A stretch of 64,000 bases of DNA from the NCBI RefSeq assembly GCF_000312045.1, contig NZ_HE978634.1:1286842-1350841 (forward strand). Reading direction: 5' to 3'. Each line of letters starts with the position of its first letter. Position 1 is the first letter of the stretch. Both the position numbers and the translations under genes were made by a program. Under the pieces are notes generated by a model that saw only the letters and a list, made by a program, of their open reading frames with translations, was not told the DNA's origin and searched no databases. This DNA comes from Noviherbaspirillum massiliense JC206. GTDB lineage: Bacteria > Pseudomonadota > Gammaproteobacteria > Burkholderiales > Burkholderiaceae_D. Shown here piece by piece: positions 1 to 8,929 of this stretch.

Positions 1-585
1 CTCGACCAGCATCGCCTGCGTACCGGCCGCCTCAACGACGAAGACTGGCCCCGGCTAACGCATGCGATCCAGAAGATGAACGATGCGCAGCTGTACATCG
101 ATGAAACGCCGGCGCTGAGTTCGATCGAATTGCGGGCGCGCTCGCGCCGCCTTTCGCGACAGTGCGGGAAGCTTGGCCTGATCATCATCGACTATCTGCA
201 GCTGATGTCCGCCAACTCCGCAGGCGAAAACCGCGCGACCGAGATTTCGGAAATTTCGCGCAACCTCAAGGGTTTGGCGAAAGAACTGAATTGCCCCGTC
301 ATTGCACTGTCGCAGCTCAACCGTTCGCTGGAGCAGCGTCCCAACAAGCGGCCGGTGATGTCCGATCTGCGTGAATCCGGCGCGATTGAACAGGATGCTG
401 ACGTCATCCTGTTCATCTACCGCGACGAGGTGTACAACCCGGATTCGCAGGACAAGGGCACTGCCGAGATTATCATCGGCAAACAGCGTAACGGGCCAAT
501 CGGCACTGTACGTCTGACCTTCCTGGGACAGTACACCAAGTTTGACAATTACACCGGCGGACAGGCGATCTACGGCGGAGAATGA
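1..585 (+). CDS. dnaB: Replicative DNA helicase DnaB, C-terminal part (5' truncated by window)
   Basis: The reading frame is open from base 1, so only the last 194 codons of the RecA-like ATPase domain are seen; the N-terminal domain and Walker A lie outside the window. Visible DnaB hallmarks are the Walker B segment LIIIDYLQLM (about residues 60-69 of the fragment), the NLKGLAKELNCPVIALSQLNR stretch around the glutamine sensor, SDLRESGAIEQDAD, and the C-terminal KQRNGPIGT loop. In the cell it is the hexameric fork helicase that unwinds DNA 5'-3' and recruits DnaG primase. The gene ends 88 bp before a phosphate-transport pair with which it has no evident functional link. Confidence 0.97.
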   Translation, partial: LDQHRLRTGRLNDEDWPRLTHAIQKMNDAQLYIDETPALSSIELRARSRRLSRQCGKLGLIIIDYLQLMSANSAGENRATEISEISRNLKGLAKELNCPVIALSQLNRSLEQRPNKRPVMSDLRESGAIEQDADVILFIYRDEVYNPDSQDKGTAEIIIGKQRNGPIGTVRLTFLGQYTKFDNYTGGQAIYGGE

Positions 586-673
586 CGCGGCACCGCCTAT
601 GCCTGATCCCTGCCGAAGGAAATCGCGACGGCAGGGCGCGAAAGCTTTAAAACACATATCTTGAGAGAGAATC

Positions 674-1300
674 ATGTTCGGACGATTGATGCCTAACGAG
701 GGAAAGTTCTTTGAACTCTTCATTCAGCATGGTGAATTGTGTGTCAAAGGCGCACGTGAAATGGTTGGCCTGATGACCAATTTCGATGACCTTGAGCACC
801 GCGTTCATGCGATCGAAAGCATCGAGAAGCAAGCCGACAAGGTGACGTACCACACGCTCGACCTCCTGCACAAAACATTCATCACGCCGCTCGATCGTGA
901 CGATATTCATCAACTGATCACGCGCATGGATGACATCCTCGATCTGCTGGAGGATGCGGCCCAGACCATTTCCCTGTACGACATCAAGGCCATCACTCCG
1001 GAAGCCAAGCGGCTGGCGGAGCTGTGCCTCGCCTGCACTGAAAAAGTGAAGGCGGCAGTCGGCTTGCTCGAAAACATGGACAACTCGAAACAGATTCTCA
1101 CCGTCTGCGAAGAGATCGACCGGCTCGAATCCGATGCGGACCATGTGATGCGGGCGGCAATGTCGAAACTGTTCCGCGACGAGCCGGACGTGCGGACTCT
1201 CATCAAGCTCAAGGCGATCTATGAGCTGCTGGAAACGGTGACCGACCGCTGCGAGGATGTCGCCAATATCATCGAAGGCATCATCGTCGAAAATGCCTGA
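674..1300 (+). CDS. DUF47/PhoU-like phosphate transport regulator
   Basis: A 208-residue, all-helical protein of the DUF47 family (TIGR00153 type), related to PhoU. The sequence is rich in acidic and His positions typical of PhoU-like metal-binding helical bundles, with conserved segments ESIEKQADKVTYH and ITRMDDILDLLEDAAQ in the first half and EIDRLESDADHVMRAA in the second. The start is preceded by a purine-rich AGAGAG. It lies 131 bp upstream of a PiT-type phosphate transporter on the same strand. DUF47-pit pairs are common and the protein is generally taken to modulate the permease; that role is inferred here from adjacency and family. Confidence 0.9.
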   Translation: MFGRLMPNEGKFFELFIQHGELCVKGAREMVGLMTNFDDLEHRVHAIESIEKQADKVTYHTLDLLHKTFITPLDRDDIHQLITRMDDILDLLEDAAQTISLYDIKAITPEAKRLAELCLACTEKVKAAVGLLENMDNSKQILTVCEEIDRLESDADHVMRAAMSKLFRDEPDVRTLIKLKAIYELLETVTDRCEDVANIIEGIIVENA

Positions 1301-1431
1301 GCGGCATGCCGGCTTGTTGCGCTGGCTGCGACGCCGTATGCACGAACGGCAGGCGGCCGCCCGGGCCGGATTGCCGTTCTTCAAATTGAGCCTGACGCGG
1401 TACCCGGCCCGGGCAAAAACCAAGAAGAATT

Positions 1432-2439
1432 ATGCACACCCTTGAAATAAGCATTTACGTACTCGGTTTTCTGGTGGCACTGGCCTTGCTGTTCGACTTC
1501 ATGAACGGCTTTCATGACGCGGCAAACGCGATCGCCACAGTCGTATCGACCGGCGTGCTCAAGCCGCAAACGGCTGTTGCGATGGCCGCGGTCTTCAATG
1601 TCATCGCCGTCTTCTTCTTCCATCTGAAGGTGGCAGCGACGGTTGGCAAAGGCACTGTCGACCCTTCGGTAGTGGATCATTATGTCGTGTTCGGTGCACT
1701 GATCGGCGCCATCGTCTGGAATATTCTGACCTGGTATTACGGCATTCCGTCATCGTCATCGCACGCATTGATTGGTGGACTGGTTGGTGCTGCAGTTGCC
1801 AAGGCCGGCACGGGCTCGCTGATTGGCACAGGATTGATGAAGACCATCGCCTTCATCGTGCTGTCCCCTTTGCTCGGGTTCATATTTGGCTCGCTGATGA
1901 TGGTGCTGGTGTCGTGGCTTTTCGTCCGGTCCACGCCACGTCGCGTCGACAAGTGGTTCCGCCGCATGCAATTGCTGTCCGCATCCATGTACAGCCTGGG
2001 GCACGGGGGCAACGATGCGCAAAAGACGATGGGTATCATCTGGATGCTGCTTATTGCGGCGGGATACAGCAAAGCCGAAGAGGCTTTGCCGTGGTGGGTC
2101 ATCATTTCCTGTTATACCGCCATCGGCCTCGGCACGCTGTTCGGTGGCTGGCGCATCGTCAAGACCATGGGCCAGAAAATCACCAAGCTGAAGCCAGTTG
2201 GCGGATTTTGCGCGGAGACGGGCGGTGCAATCACACTGTTTACCGCATCCGCGCTCGGCATCCCGGTATCCACCACCCATACCATCACCGGCGCAATCGT
2301 CGGTGTGGGTTCAGCAAGAACAATGTCCGCGGTCCGCTGGGGAGTTGCCGGCAATATCGTGTGGGCATGGATTCTCACCATCCCGGCTTCCGCGTTCATG
2401 GCGGCGATCGCCTGGTGGATAGGCACGAAGATTCTGTAA
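1432..2439 (+). CDS. pit: Low-affinity inorganic phosphate transporter, PiT family
   Basis: A 335-residue integral membrane protein of the PiT (PF01384) family that imports phosphate, usually as a metal-phosphate complex with protons. Both halves carry the duplicated family signature: FMNGFHDAANAIATVVSTG near the N-terminus (residues about 22-40) and GHGGNDAQKTMGI in the middle (about 190-203). The C-terminal GGFCAETGGA and STTHTITGAIVGVG segments are also typical. The length fits the short bacterial PiT class without the large cytoplasmic loop. It follows a DUF47 regulator and is closed by a strong hairpin terminator. Confidence 0.95.
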   Translation: MHTLEISIYVLGFLVALALLFDFMNGFHDAANAIATVVSTGVLKPQTAVAMAAVFNVIAVFFFHLKVAATVGKGTVDPSVVDHYVVFGALIGAIVWNILTWYYGIPSSSSHALIGGLVGAAVAKAGTGSLIGTGLMKTIAFIVLSPLLGFIFGSLMMVLVSWLFVRSTPRRVDKWFRRMQLLSASMYSLGHGGNDAQKTMGIIWMLLIAAGYSKAEEALPWWVIISCYTAIGLGTLFGGWRIVKTMGQKITKLKPVGGFCAETGGAITLFTASALGIPVSTTHTITGAIVGVGSARTMSAVRWGVAGNIVWAWILTIPASAFMAAIAWWIGTKIL

Positions 2440-2444
2440 GCAAC

Positions 2445-2473
2445 AAAAAAGCCTGCGCTAAGCAGGCTTTTTT
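2445..2473. terminator. Bidirectional rho-independent terminator between pit and phoH
   Basis: Inverted repeat AAAAAAGCCTGC - GCTAA - GCAGGCTTTTTT lies between the convergent pit and phoH-like genes. The A-run on one side and the T-run on the other give each strand a U-tract after a GC-rich stem, so it should end transcription from both sides. Confidence 0.9.
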
Positions 2474-2489
2474 GCAAGCTTTCAGATCG

Positions 2490-4145
2490 CTACAGCACTT
2501 CGCTTGCATGATCGGCCAGGCGCGAGCGTTCGCCGCGCGCCAGCGTTACATGACCGCTATGCGTCCATCCCTTGAACCTGTCGACTACGTAAGTCAGGCC
2601 GCTTGATCCTTCAGTAAGATAGGGCGTATCAATTTGCGCAATATTGCCGAGGCAGACGATTTTCGTTCCCGGACCTGCACGAGTAACCAGCGTCTTGATC
2701 TGCTTCGGCGTCAGATTCTGGGCTTCATCGATGATCAGGTACTTGTTGACGAAGGTGCGGCCGCGCATGAAGTTGAGCGACTTGATCTTGATCCGGGAGC
2801 GAATCAGGTCCTGGGTAGCGGCGCGGCCCCATTCGCCGCCTTCGGTATCGGACTTGTTGAGCACTTCGAGATTGTCGTCGAATGCGCCCATCCACGGTGA
2901 CATCTTCTCTTCCTCGGTGCCCGGCAAGAAGCCGATGTCTTCCCCGACCGGGACTGTCACACGGGTGACGATGATTTCGTTATAGAGCTTGGTCTCCAGC
3001 ACCTGCGCCAGCCCGGCAGCGAGCGCGAGCAAGGTCTTGCCGGTGCCGGCCTGTCCGAGCAGGGTGACGAAATCGCATTCGGGATTCATCAGCAGATTGA
3101 GTGCGAAATTCTGCTCCCGGTTGCGCGCGGTTACTCCCCAGACATTATTTTTTCCATGGCTGTAGTCCCGCAGCGTCTGCAAGACGGCCGTCTTGCCATT
3201 GATCTGCCTCACCTGTCCATAGAACGGTGCTTCGCCGTTTTTCGGCTCAAGGTAGACGAACTGGTTGATCAGGAAGGATGGCACCAGAGGGCCGGTCAGC
3301 CGGTAAAAGGTGTAGCCGGTCCCATGCTTGTTCTCTTGCCAGGATTCGATGCCCTTACCGTGCTTGGTCCAGAAATCGTCAGGCAACTGCATGATTCCGG
3401 AATACAGCAGGTCCGTGTCTTCCAGCACATGGTCGTTGAAATACTCTTCCGCGGGCAGGCCCATGGCACGCGCCTTGATGCGCATGTTGATGTCTTTCGA
3501 CACCAGCACGATGGGACGTCCGGGATACTGGGATTCAAGCGCGCGGACGACGCCCAGAATCTGGTTGTCGGCCTTGCCGCTCGGTAGACCTTCCGGCAGC
3601 GTCACGTTTTCCAGCCGGGTCTGGAAAAACAATCGGCCCTTGGCATCCTTGTTGCCGAGTTTGGACAGGGGAATCCCCGCCTCAATCTCGCCTTCCTCGA
3701 CCCCGGCCACCATCGCGTCCAGGGAACGGGAAACCTGGCGGGCATTGCGTGCCACTTCGGACATACCCTTCTTGTGGTTGTCCAGCTCTTCCAGGGTCAT
3801 CATCGGAAGATAGACATCGTGTTCTTCGAAGCGGAACAGTGAAGTCGGGTCGTGCATGAGCACGTTGGTATCCAGGACAAACATCTTGGTCACGCCCAGC
3901 TTGTCGGCAGCGCGACTGGCGCTCGACTTGATCGAGATGTCGACGGCCTTGGGTTTCGTGGTTCGTTTGCTTGCCGGAAGGGATTCGGTTGATTTTGCCC
4001 GTGCTTGCGGCGCTTCTTCCGTAACTTGAGAGCTGGATTCAACCAGCGTCATCACAGGTTTGACGGGCTTGCCTTTTTCTGCCTTCGGATAATCGCTTGG
4101 TGATAACAGGGTAGCGGGTTTGGTCGGTAATTTGGGCAGTGGCAT
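2490..4145 (-). CDS. PIN-PhoH ATPase (PhoH2-type, putative RNA helicase/RNase)
   Basis: A 551-residue protein with an 85-residue low-complexity, Lys/Pro-rich leader, a PIN nuclease domain from about residue 88 (MFVLDTNVLMHD, then LEELDNHKKG, and the late acidic VLVSKDINMRIKA), a linker/OB-like region, and a C-terminal PhoH P-loop ATPase with Walker A GQAGTGKT (about 364-371) and Walker B YLIIDEAQNL (about 469-478). PIN-PhoH fusions (PhoH2) have been described as ATP-dependent RNA helicase/nucleases. The link with phosphate starvation is historical and not shown here, although a PiT transporter is the convergent neighbour. It runs in the same direction as bcp, but a terminator separates them. 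Confidence 0.9.
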   Translation of the reverse strand: MPLPKLPTKPATLLSPSDYPKAEKGKPVKPVMTLVESSSQVTEEAPQARAKSTESLPASKRTTKPKAVDISIKSSASRAADKLGVTKMFVLDTNVLMHDPTSLFRFEEHDVYLPMMTLEELDNHKKGMSEVARNARQVSRSLDAMVAGVEEGEIEAGIPLSKLGNKDAKGRLFFQTRLENVTLPEGLPSGKADNQILGVVRALESQYPGRPIVLVSKDINMRIKARAMGLPAEEYFNDHVLEDTDLLYSGIMQLPDDFWTKHGKGIESWQENKHGTGYTFYRLTGPLVPSFLINQFVYLEPKNGEAPFYGQVRQINGKTAVLQTLRDYSHGKNNVWGVTARNREQNFALNLLMNPECDFVTLLGQAGTGKTLLALAAGLAQVLETKLYNEIIVTRVTVPVGEDIGFLPGTEEEKMSPWMGAFDDNLEVLNKSDTEGGEWGRAATQDLIRSRIKIKSLNFMRGRTFVNKYLIIDEAQNLTPKQIKTLVTRAGPGTKIVCLGNIAQIDTPYLTEGSSGLTYVVDRFKGWTHSGHVTLARGERSRLADHASEVL

Positions 4146-4267
4146 CAGGACCTCGATCTAGAAATGTGTGGGATTTACGGCTCACGCAAGAAAAACCAGC
4201 CAGGGCGAGCGACAAGTGTCGGGCAGGCCTGGAAAGAACTGGGGCAGGGAAGGGAAGGCCGGAAAGT

Positions 4268-4315
4268 AAAAAAAGCCGTTTTGGAAGGCAGGGTGCCTGT
4301 TCCAGAAACGGCTTT
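4268..4315 (-). terminator. Rho-independent terminator of bcp
   Basis: Read on the minus strand downstream of bcp, AAAGCCGTTTCTGGAA pairs with TTCCAAAACGGCTTTTTTT across an about 13-nt loop that can itself pair (GGCA/TGCC). The stem ends in a run of T, giving a standard terminator about 50 bp after the bcp stop and before phoH. Confidence 0.85.
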
Positions 4316-4362
4316 CTTCAGAGTAAGAACTTTTAGGTTCAATGGGTTGAGGGTTGAGCTGG

Positions 4363-4839
4363 TTAAGCAAGAGCCTTCACGAACTCCAGTATCTCGTCAA
4401 CATGACCAGGCACTTTCACTCCACGCCATTCTTTCACCAATTTGCCGCTTGCGTCAATCACAAAAGTACTGCGTTCGATGCCGCGCACCTGCTTGCCATA
4501 CATGTTCTTGGTTTTCATCACATTGAACATTTCGCAAACAGTTTCTTCTGGGTCGGAAATCAATTCGAACGGCAATTCCAGTTTTGCCTTGAACCCTTCA
4601 TGGGAACGAAGGCTGTCACGGCTGATGCCGAAAATTTCGGCATTGGCAGCCTTGAATTGGGGATGCAGGTCGCGAAAATGCAAACCTTCAGTCGTGCATC
4701 CGGGGGTGTTGTCCTTGGGATAAAAATAGACGACCAGGTTCTTGCCCCTGTAGGCAGAAAGCCGAAATGTCTGGTTGCCTGTCATTGGCGCGGAAAATTC
4801 GGGTACGCTGTTGTTCAATGTGGGTACACTGCTTGCCAC
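4363..4839 (-). CDS. bcp: Thiol peroxidase, Bcp/PrxQ-type peroxiredoxin
   Basis: A 158-residue peroxiredoxin that reduces hydrogen and organic peroxides with thioredoxin as electron donor. The peroxidatic Cys is in YPKDNTPGCTTEG (C48) and the FxxLSD-like segment FELISDPEETVC carries a second Cys (C102). The resolving Cys that many Bcp proteins have five residues after the peroxidatic one is absent (Leu there). I take the GTG at 4839 as start because AGGAG (minus strand, 4846-4850) sits 6 nt upstream and the length then equals the family norm. An upstream in-frame ATG at 4911 would add 24 unconserved residues. Confidence 0.92.
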   Translation of the reverse strand: MASSVPTLNNSVPEFSAPMTGNQTFRLSAYRGKNLVVYFYPKDNTPGCTTEGLHFRDLHPQFKAANAEIFGISRDSLRSHEGFKAKLELPFELISDPEETVCEMFNVMKTKNMYGKQVRGIERSTFVIDASGKLVKEWRGVKVPGHVDEILEFVKALA

Positions 4840-4934
4840 GTTGGTCTCCTGGTCCGTAGGTGGTTGATCGCTTGTGACGACTTTTCCATGTATGGTGCTG
4901 GCATGCCGCACCGGGCGGGGGTTTTGCTGACAGG

Positions 4935-5894
4935 TCAGCCCGCAATTGATGCTTGAGTATCCTGGACGATTAATTCCCCGGAACGTCCAGGCAACTCACC
5001 CCAATCGAGCGAATGAACGGGCAACTGACGATCCTTGACTTTCCGGTACTGGTCGGCCATTGACACCAATTCATAGCCTTGGGCTTGCCATCCTGTCAGC
5101 AACTGATCGAAGATGGGGACAAGTTTTTGTCCTTCAAGTTCTGCATGCAGGGTGAACACATGGTCGCGTGGAATTTTTGTCAATTCGAGCAGGACCGAGG
5201 CAATATTTGATGTCTCAACAGCAACGCCATTAATGGTTCGGCCAAGGAGTTCATCCAGGGTCGGCAAGGTGGTCGGCATCTGTATGCACGACAGAGTTTT
5301 CCCGGAAACCTGCAGGCGGTAAGGACCGGCCTCGGGATTGGCCAAGTAGCCATCTTCGCTCAAGGCAGCACGCCCGTCCGACGCATAGCGCATCCCGAAC
5401 GCATCGAGCTGTGCAAACGCGTGTTCATTCATCTGCCAGCCTGCTGCACCATGCGTCTGCGGCGCCTCGCCAAATATCTCGACATAGCGCTCGAAGGCTT
5501 TCCGCATCTGGGCCGTGGTCCAGACTGCGTCGCGCCGGCGCACATTGTCCTGCCAAAGCACATGGTCCCAGGTATGGATGCCGCACTCAAACCCGGCAGC
5601 TGCAACTGCGCGCATTTCGGCTGCACAGGTCTTTCCGATGTCGGGGGCAGGCAGGAGCACCCCGTACATCAGGGTTTTCAGACCGTAATGCTCGACGACC
5701 GAAGTGCGCGACACCTTCTGGAAGAAGCCGGGTCGAAACACCCGACGCAAGGCCCAGCCGGTATGGTCCGGGCCCAGCGAAAACAGGAAGGTGGCGTTGG
5801 CCTCGCGCCGTTGCAGCAGCCGAACCAGGTTGGGTACGCCTTCGCGCGTGCCGCGATAGGTATCGACGTCTATCTTTAAGATAAGCTGCGGCAT
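4935..5894 (-). CDS. arnD: 4-deoxy-4-formamido-L-arabinose-phosphoundecaprenol deformylase ArnD
   Basis: A 319-residue polysaccharide-deacetylase (NodB homology) protein. It removes the formyl group from undecaprenyl-phosphate-Ara4FN, giving the L-Ara4N lipid donor. The N-terminal LKIDVDTYRGTREGVPNL holds the catalytic and metal-binding Asp residues; ECGIHTWDHVLWQD gives the metal-binding His residues; APQTHGAAGWQMNEHA and HAELEGQKL match ArnD of enterobacteria. Its ATG overlaps the arnA-dehydrogenase stop by one base (TGATG), so the two are translationally coupled. It is the last gene of the arn operon. Confidence 0.95.
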   Translation of the reverse strand: MPQLILKIDVDTYRGTREGVPNLVRLLQRREANATFLFSLGPDHTGWALRRVFRPGFFQKVSRTSVVEHYGLKTLMYGVLLPAPDIGKTCAAEMRAVAAAGFECGIHTWDHVLWQDNVRRRDAVWTTAQMRKAFERYVEIFGEAPQTHGAAGWQMNEHAFAQLDAFGMRYASDGRAALSEDGYLANPEAGPYRLQVSGKTLSCIQMPTTLPTLDELLGRTINGVAVETSNIASVLLELTKIPRDHVFTLHAELEGQKLVPIFDQLLTGWQAQGYELVSMADQYRKVKDRQLPVHSLDWGELPGRSGELIVQDTQASIAG

Positions 5895-6949
5895 CAGTCC
5901 ATCAATGCCTTGGCCTCGGCAACCTGGCTGCGATAGGCATCGAAAATCTTGCGCAGCGTGTCTTCCATCGTCGTACGCGGCTTCCAGCTCAGATCGTCGC
6001 AGGTATTGGTGATTTTCGGCACCCGGTTCTGCACGTCCTGATATCCCTTGCCGTAGTAGGCAGCGGCTGTTGTCTCCACCAGCTGCACCTTCCTGGCGGA
6101 GCTGGCGTATTCCGGATATTCGGCTGCAAGCTTGAGCATCATGCCGGCCAGGTCGCGGATCGAATAGTTATTGCTTGGATTGCCGATGTTGTAGATCTTG
6201 CCGCTGGCAATGCCATTTTCATTGGCAATGATTTTCATCAGCGCGTCGATGCCGTCATCAATATAGGTGAAGGCGCGCTTCTGATGGCCACCATCCACCA
6301 GCGAAATGTTTTCGCCGCGGACGATGTGGCCGAAGAACTGGGTGACCACGCGCGAGCTGCCTTCCTTCGGCGTATGAATGGAGTCGAGTCCGGCGCCAAT
6401 CCAGTTGAACGGGCGGAACAGGGTGAAGTTCAAGCCTTCTTCCATGCCGTAGCCCCAGATCACGCGGTCCATCAGCTGCTTGGCGCAGGAGTAGATCCAG
6501 CGCGGCTTGTTGATCGGACCGCAGATCAGCTCGGAGTTATCGGGATCGAATTCCTCGTCGTGGCACATGCCATACACTTCGGAGGTCGAAGGGAAGACCA
6601 GATGCTTCTTGTACTTCGCGGCCGAACGCACGATGGGAAGATTGGCTTCGAAGTCGAGTTCGAATACGCGCAACGGCTGCTTCACATAAGTCGACGGCGT
6701 GGCAATCGCCACCAGCGGCAGGATGACATCGCATTTCTTGACGTGATACTCGACCCATTCCTTGTTGATGGTGATATCGCCTTCAAAGAAATGCATGCGC
6801 GGCTTGTACGCCTCATTCTCCAGCAGGTCGGTGATGCGATCGGTCATCATGTCCATGCCGTAGACATGCCAGTCCGTCGTTTCCAGAATGCGCTTGGAAA
6901 GATGGTGACCGATGAAGCCGTTGACGCCGAGAATAAGGACCTTTTTCAT
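5894..6949 (-). CDS. arnA: UDP-4-keto-pentose/UDP-xylose synthase (ArnA dehydrogenase half)
   Basis: This 351-residue SDR-family enzyme corresponds to the C-terminal half of enterobacterial ArnA, which oxidatively decarboxylates UDP-glucuronate to UDP-4-keto-arabinose. Seen are the NAD-binding GVNGFIGHH (residues 8-16), the STSEVYG catalytic Ser/Glu segment, YSCAKQLMD with the Tyr-x-x-x-Lys pair, and an Arg in NRVPKI near the C-terminus matching the decarboxylase Arg of ArnA. The ATG at 6949 was chosen because the protein then begins directly at MKKVLILGVNG. In E. coli the formyltransferase is fused in front; here it is the separate upstream gene. Confidence 0.93.
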   Translation of the reverse strand: MKKVLILGVNGFIGHHLSKRILETTDWHVYGMDMMTDRITDLLENEAYKPRMHFFEGDITINKEWVEYHVKKCDVILPLVAIATPSTYVKQPLRVFELDFEANLPIVRSAAKYKKHLVFPSTSEVYGMCHDEEFDPDNSELICGPINKPRWIYSCAKQLMDRVIWGYGMEEGLNFTLFRPFNWIGAGLDSIHTPKEGSSRVVTQFFGHIVRGENISLVDGGHQKRAFTYIDDGIDALMKIIANENGIASGKIYNIGNPSNNYSIRDLAGMMLKLAAEYPEYASSARKVQLVETTAAAYYGKGYQDVQNRVPKITNTCDDLSWKPRTTMEDTLRKIFDAYRSQVAEAKALMD

Positions 6950-7023
6950 GTTTGCAATTCTTTCTGAGGTTGTGATTCGTAAGGCCGCTCCGGACATCCG
7001 TTCCCCGGGGCGCGGCCTGTCTC

Positions 7024-7935
7024 CTACACACGAGAGGCTTGTGACAGGATTTCCTGCAGTTCCAGCGGCGTAACGGGTTTGCCATCCGCCAGCAGTTCAT
7101 GGATCGACAGGGCTCGACCGTCGCCGCATACGCCGAACGCGCAATTATCCACTACTGCCAAGCCCAAGGGCAAATCCGGATTGCGCATCTCGGACAGGCG
7201 GGCCTTGCCAATGATGAAAGTCTTGCCCGCAACGGTCGTCCATGCCCCGGGATAAGGAGGCGCTACGGCGCGATGCAGGTTATACACGGCCTGCGCCGGG
7301 AGCGACCAGTCGATGCGGCCGTCCTCGGGCTTGCGCCCGCCGAAATAGCTTCCCTTGGACAAATCGTTCGTCAGGCGCGGCGTCTTCCCGGCCAGCATGG
7401 AGGGCAGCACATTCCATAATGTCTGCTCTGCCGCCACCGTGACCTTGCCGAATACTTCGAAGGCGGTGTCGTCCGGCAGGATCGGCACGGCAGTCTGGGC
7501 AACGATCGCCCCCGCATCGGGCTTGGCGGCCATTTCATGCAGTGTTGCGCCGGTCTCCGATTCTCCGTGGAGCACGGCCCAGTTGACCGGTACCCGCCCG
7601 CGGTACTTCGGGAGCAGGGAACCATGCATGTTGTAGGCGCCATGCTTTGCCAATGCCAGCAGTTCCACGGGCAGCATATGGCGATAGTAGAAGCTGAAGA
7701 TGAAATCCGGCCGCTCTGCCTGCACTGCGCGATGCAAGTCCGGCGACTTCGGATCCTCCGGGGTAATGAAGGGAATGCCATGTTCCCGGCACAGCGCTGC
7801 GACGGATTCGAACCAGATGGTCTCGGCGGAATTGTCCTGGTGCGTCACAACCAGGGGAATCGCCACGCCGCGCGCCAGCAGCACCTTCAGGCAACGGACG
7901 CCCACGTTATGGTAGGCAAATACAACCGCACGCAT
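7024..7935 (-). CDS. UDP-L-Ara4N formyltransferase (ArnA N-terminal half)
   Basis: A 303-residue formyltransferase equal to the N-terminal half of enterobacterial ArnA, transferring formyl from 10-formyl-THF to UDP-L-Ara4N. The catalytic triad is visible: Asn and His in AYNMHGSLLPKYRG and Asp in AAKPDAGAIV. GRKPEDGRIDW and PPYPGAW belong to the C-terminal Fmt-like subdomain. The ATG at 7935 follows GGAGAGG at good spacing and lies 4 bp after the arnC stop. The stop is 74 bp before the dehydrogenase gene. The N-half/C-half order of fused ArnA is kept. Confidence 0.93.
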   Translation of the reverse strand: MRAVVFAYHNVGVRCLKVLLARGVAIPLVVTHQDNSAETIWFESVAALCREHGIPFITPEDPKSPDLHRAVQAERPDFIFSFYYRHMLPVELLALAKHGAYNMHGSLLPKYRGRVPVNWAVLHGESETGATLHEMAAKPDAGAIVAQTAVPILPDDTAFEVFGKVTVAAEQTLWNVLPSMLAGKTPRLTNDLSKGSYFGGRKPEDGRIDWSLPAQAVYNLHRAVAPPYPGAWTTVAGKTFIIGKARLSEMRNPDLPLGLAVVDNCAFGVCGDGRALSIHELLADGKPVTPLELQEILSQASRV

Positions 7936-7939
7936 CGGT

Positions 7940-8914
7940 CTAACCTCTCCGCGCCGCACGGATGGCCTGCGTGGTTTGCTCGCCGCTCTGTTCGAGCACG
8001 GCCTGCACGACATAACGGGGCCGGCCGCGCACCTGCTGGTAGATCCGCCCGACGTATTCGCCTACCAGTCCGATGCCGAACAGGATCACACCCATCAGGA
8101 AGAAGGCAATGGCAAACAGGGTGAACACGCCTTCGACTTCTGCGCCGAACATGAAGCGCCTTATCAGCAGCAGGACGAAGAGCGCCGCCGAAACGAAGGA
8201 CAATGCCACTCCGAGCATGGAGAAGGCCTGCAGCGGTATCAGCGAAAAGCCGGTAATCAGGTCGAAATTCAGGCGGATCAGGCTGTAGAGCGAATACTTC
8301 GATTCTCCGGCCGCGCGCTCCTCGTGTTCGACCATGATCTCGGTCGGTTTTCGGGCAAAGGTGTAAGCCAGGGCCGGGATGAAGGTGTTCACCTCGTTGC
8401 ACTGATTGATGAGATCGATCACATTCCGGCCATAGGCTCGCAGCATGTTGCCCTGGTCGGTCATGGTGATCTTCGTGATTTTTTCACGCAGGTGGTTCAT
8501 CGCACGCGACGAATAGGTGCGCCACGCGGAATCCTGGCGCACGCGCCGGATGGATCCGACGTAGTCGTAGCCTTCCTGCATCTTGGCGATCAGGTTGCCG
8601 ATTTCCTCCGGCGGGTTTTGCAGGTCGGCGTCCAGCGTGACGACGATGTCGCCGCGCGTTTCCCTGAAGCCGGCGAGGATCGCCATGTGCTGCCCGTAAT
8701 TGCCGTTGAAGAGCACGACACGCGTCACGTCCGGGCGCTCGCGAAACTGGTCGGCAAGGATCTCGGCAGAATGGTCGCGGCTGCCGTCGTTCACGAACAC
8801 GATTTCGTAAGCCATTCCAAGCTTGTCGAGCGCTGGATACAGGCGCGCGAACAGCTTGGCCAGGCCGGCTTCTTCGTTATATACGGGGATGACAACGGAG
8901 AGTTCTGGTTTCAT
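7940..8914 (-). CDS. arnC: Undecaprenyl-phosphate 4-deoxy-4-formamido-L-arabinose transferase ArnC
   Basis: A 324-residue family-2 glycosyltransferase that moves Ara4FN from UDP to undecaprenyl phosphate at the inner leaflet. The GT-A domain starts with LSVVIPVYNEEAGL, has FVNDGSRDHS and the catalytic VTLDADLQNPPEEI, and is followed by two C-terminal membrane helices (about residues 220-255 and 262-290). The ATG at 8914 is preferred over a TTG one codon earlier. It lies 15 bp downstream of arnB and 4 bp upstream of the formyltransferase, inside the arn operon. Confidence 0.94.
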   Translation of the reverse strand: MKPELSVVIPVYNEEAGLAKLFARLYPALDKLGMAYEIVFVNDGSRDHSAEILADQFRERPDVTRVVLFNGNYGQHMAILAGFRETRGDIVVTLDADLQNPPEEIGNLIAKMQEGYDYVGSIRRVRQDSAWRTYSSRAMNHLREKITKITMTDQGNMLRAYGRNVIDLINQCNEVNTFIPALAYTFARKPTEIMVEHEERAAGESKYSLYSLIRLNFDLITGFSLIPLQAFSMLGVALSFVSAALFVLLLIRRFMFGAEVEGVFTLFAIAFFLMGVILFGIGLVGEYVGRIYQQVRGRPRYVVQAVLEQSGEQTTQAIRAARRG

Positions 8915-8929
8915 CAAGCGTCAGACTGG

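Noticed and set aside
4925-4938. Dyad GCTGAC-AG-GTCAGC at the end of arnD as terminator
   Set aside because: No T-run follows on the minus strand; the stem overlaps the stop codon.
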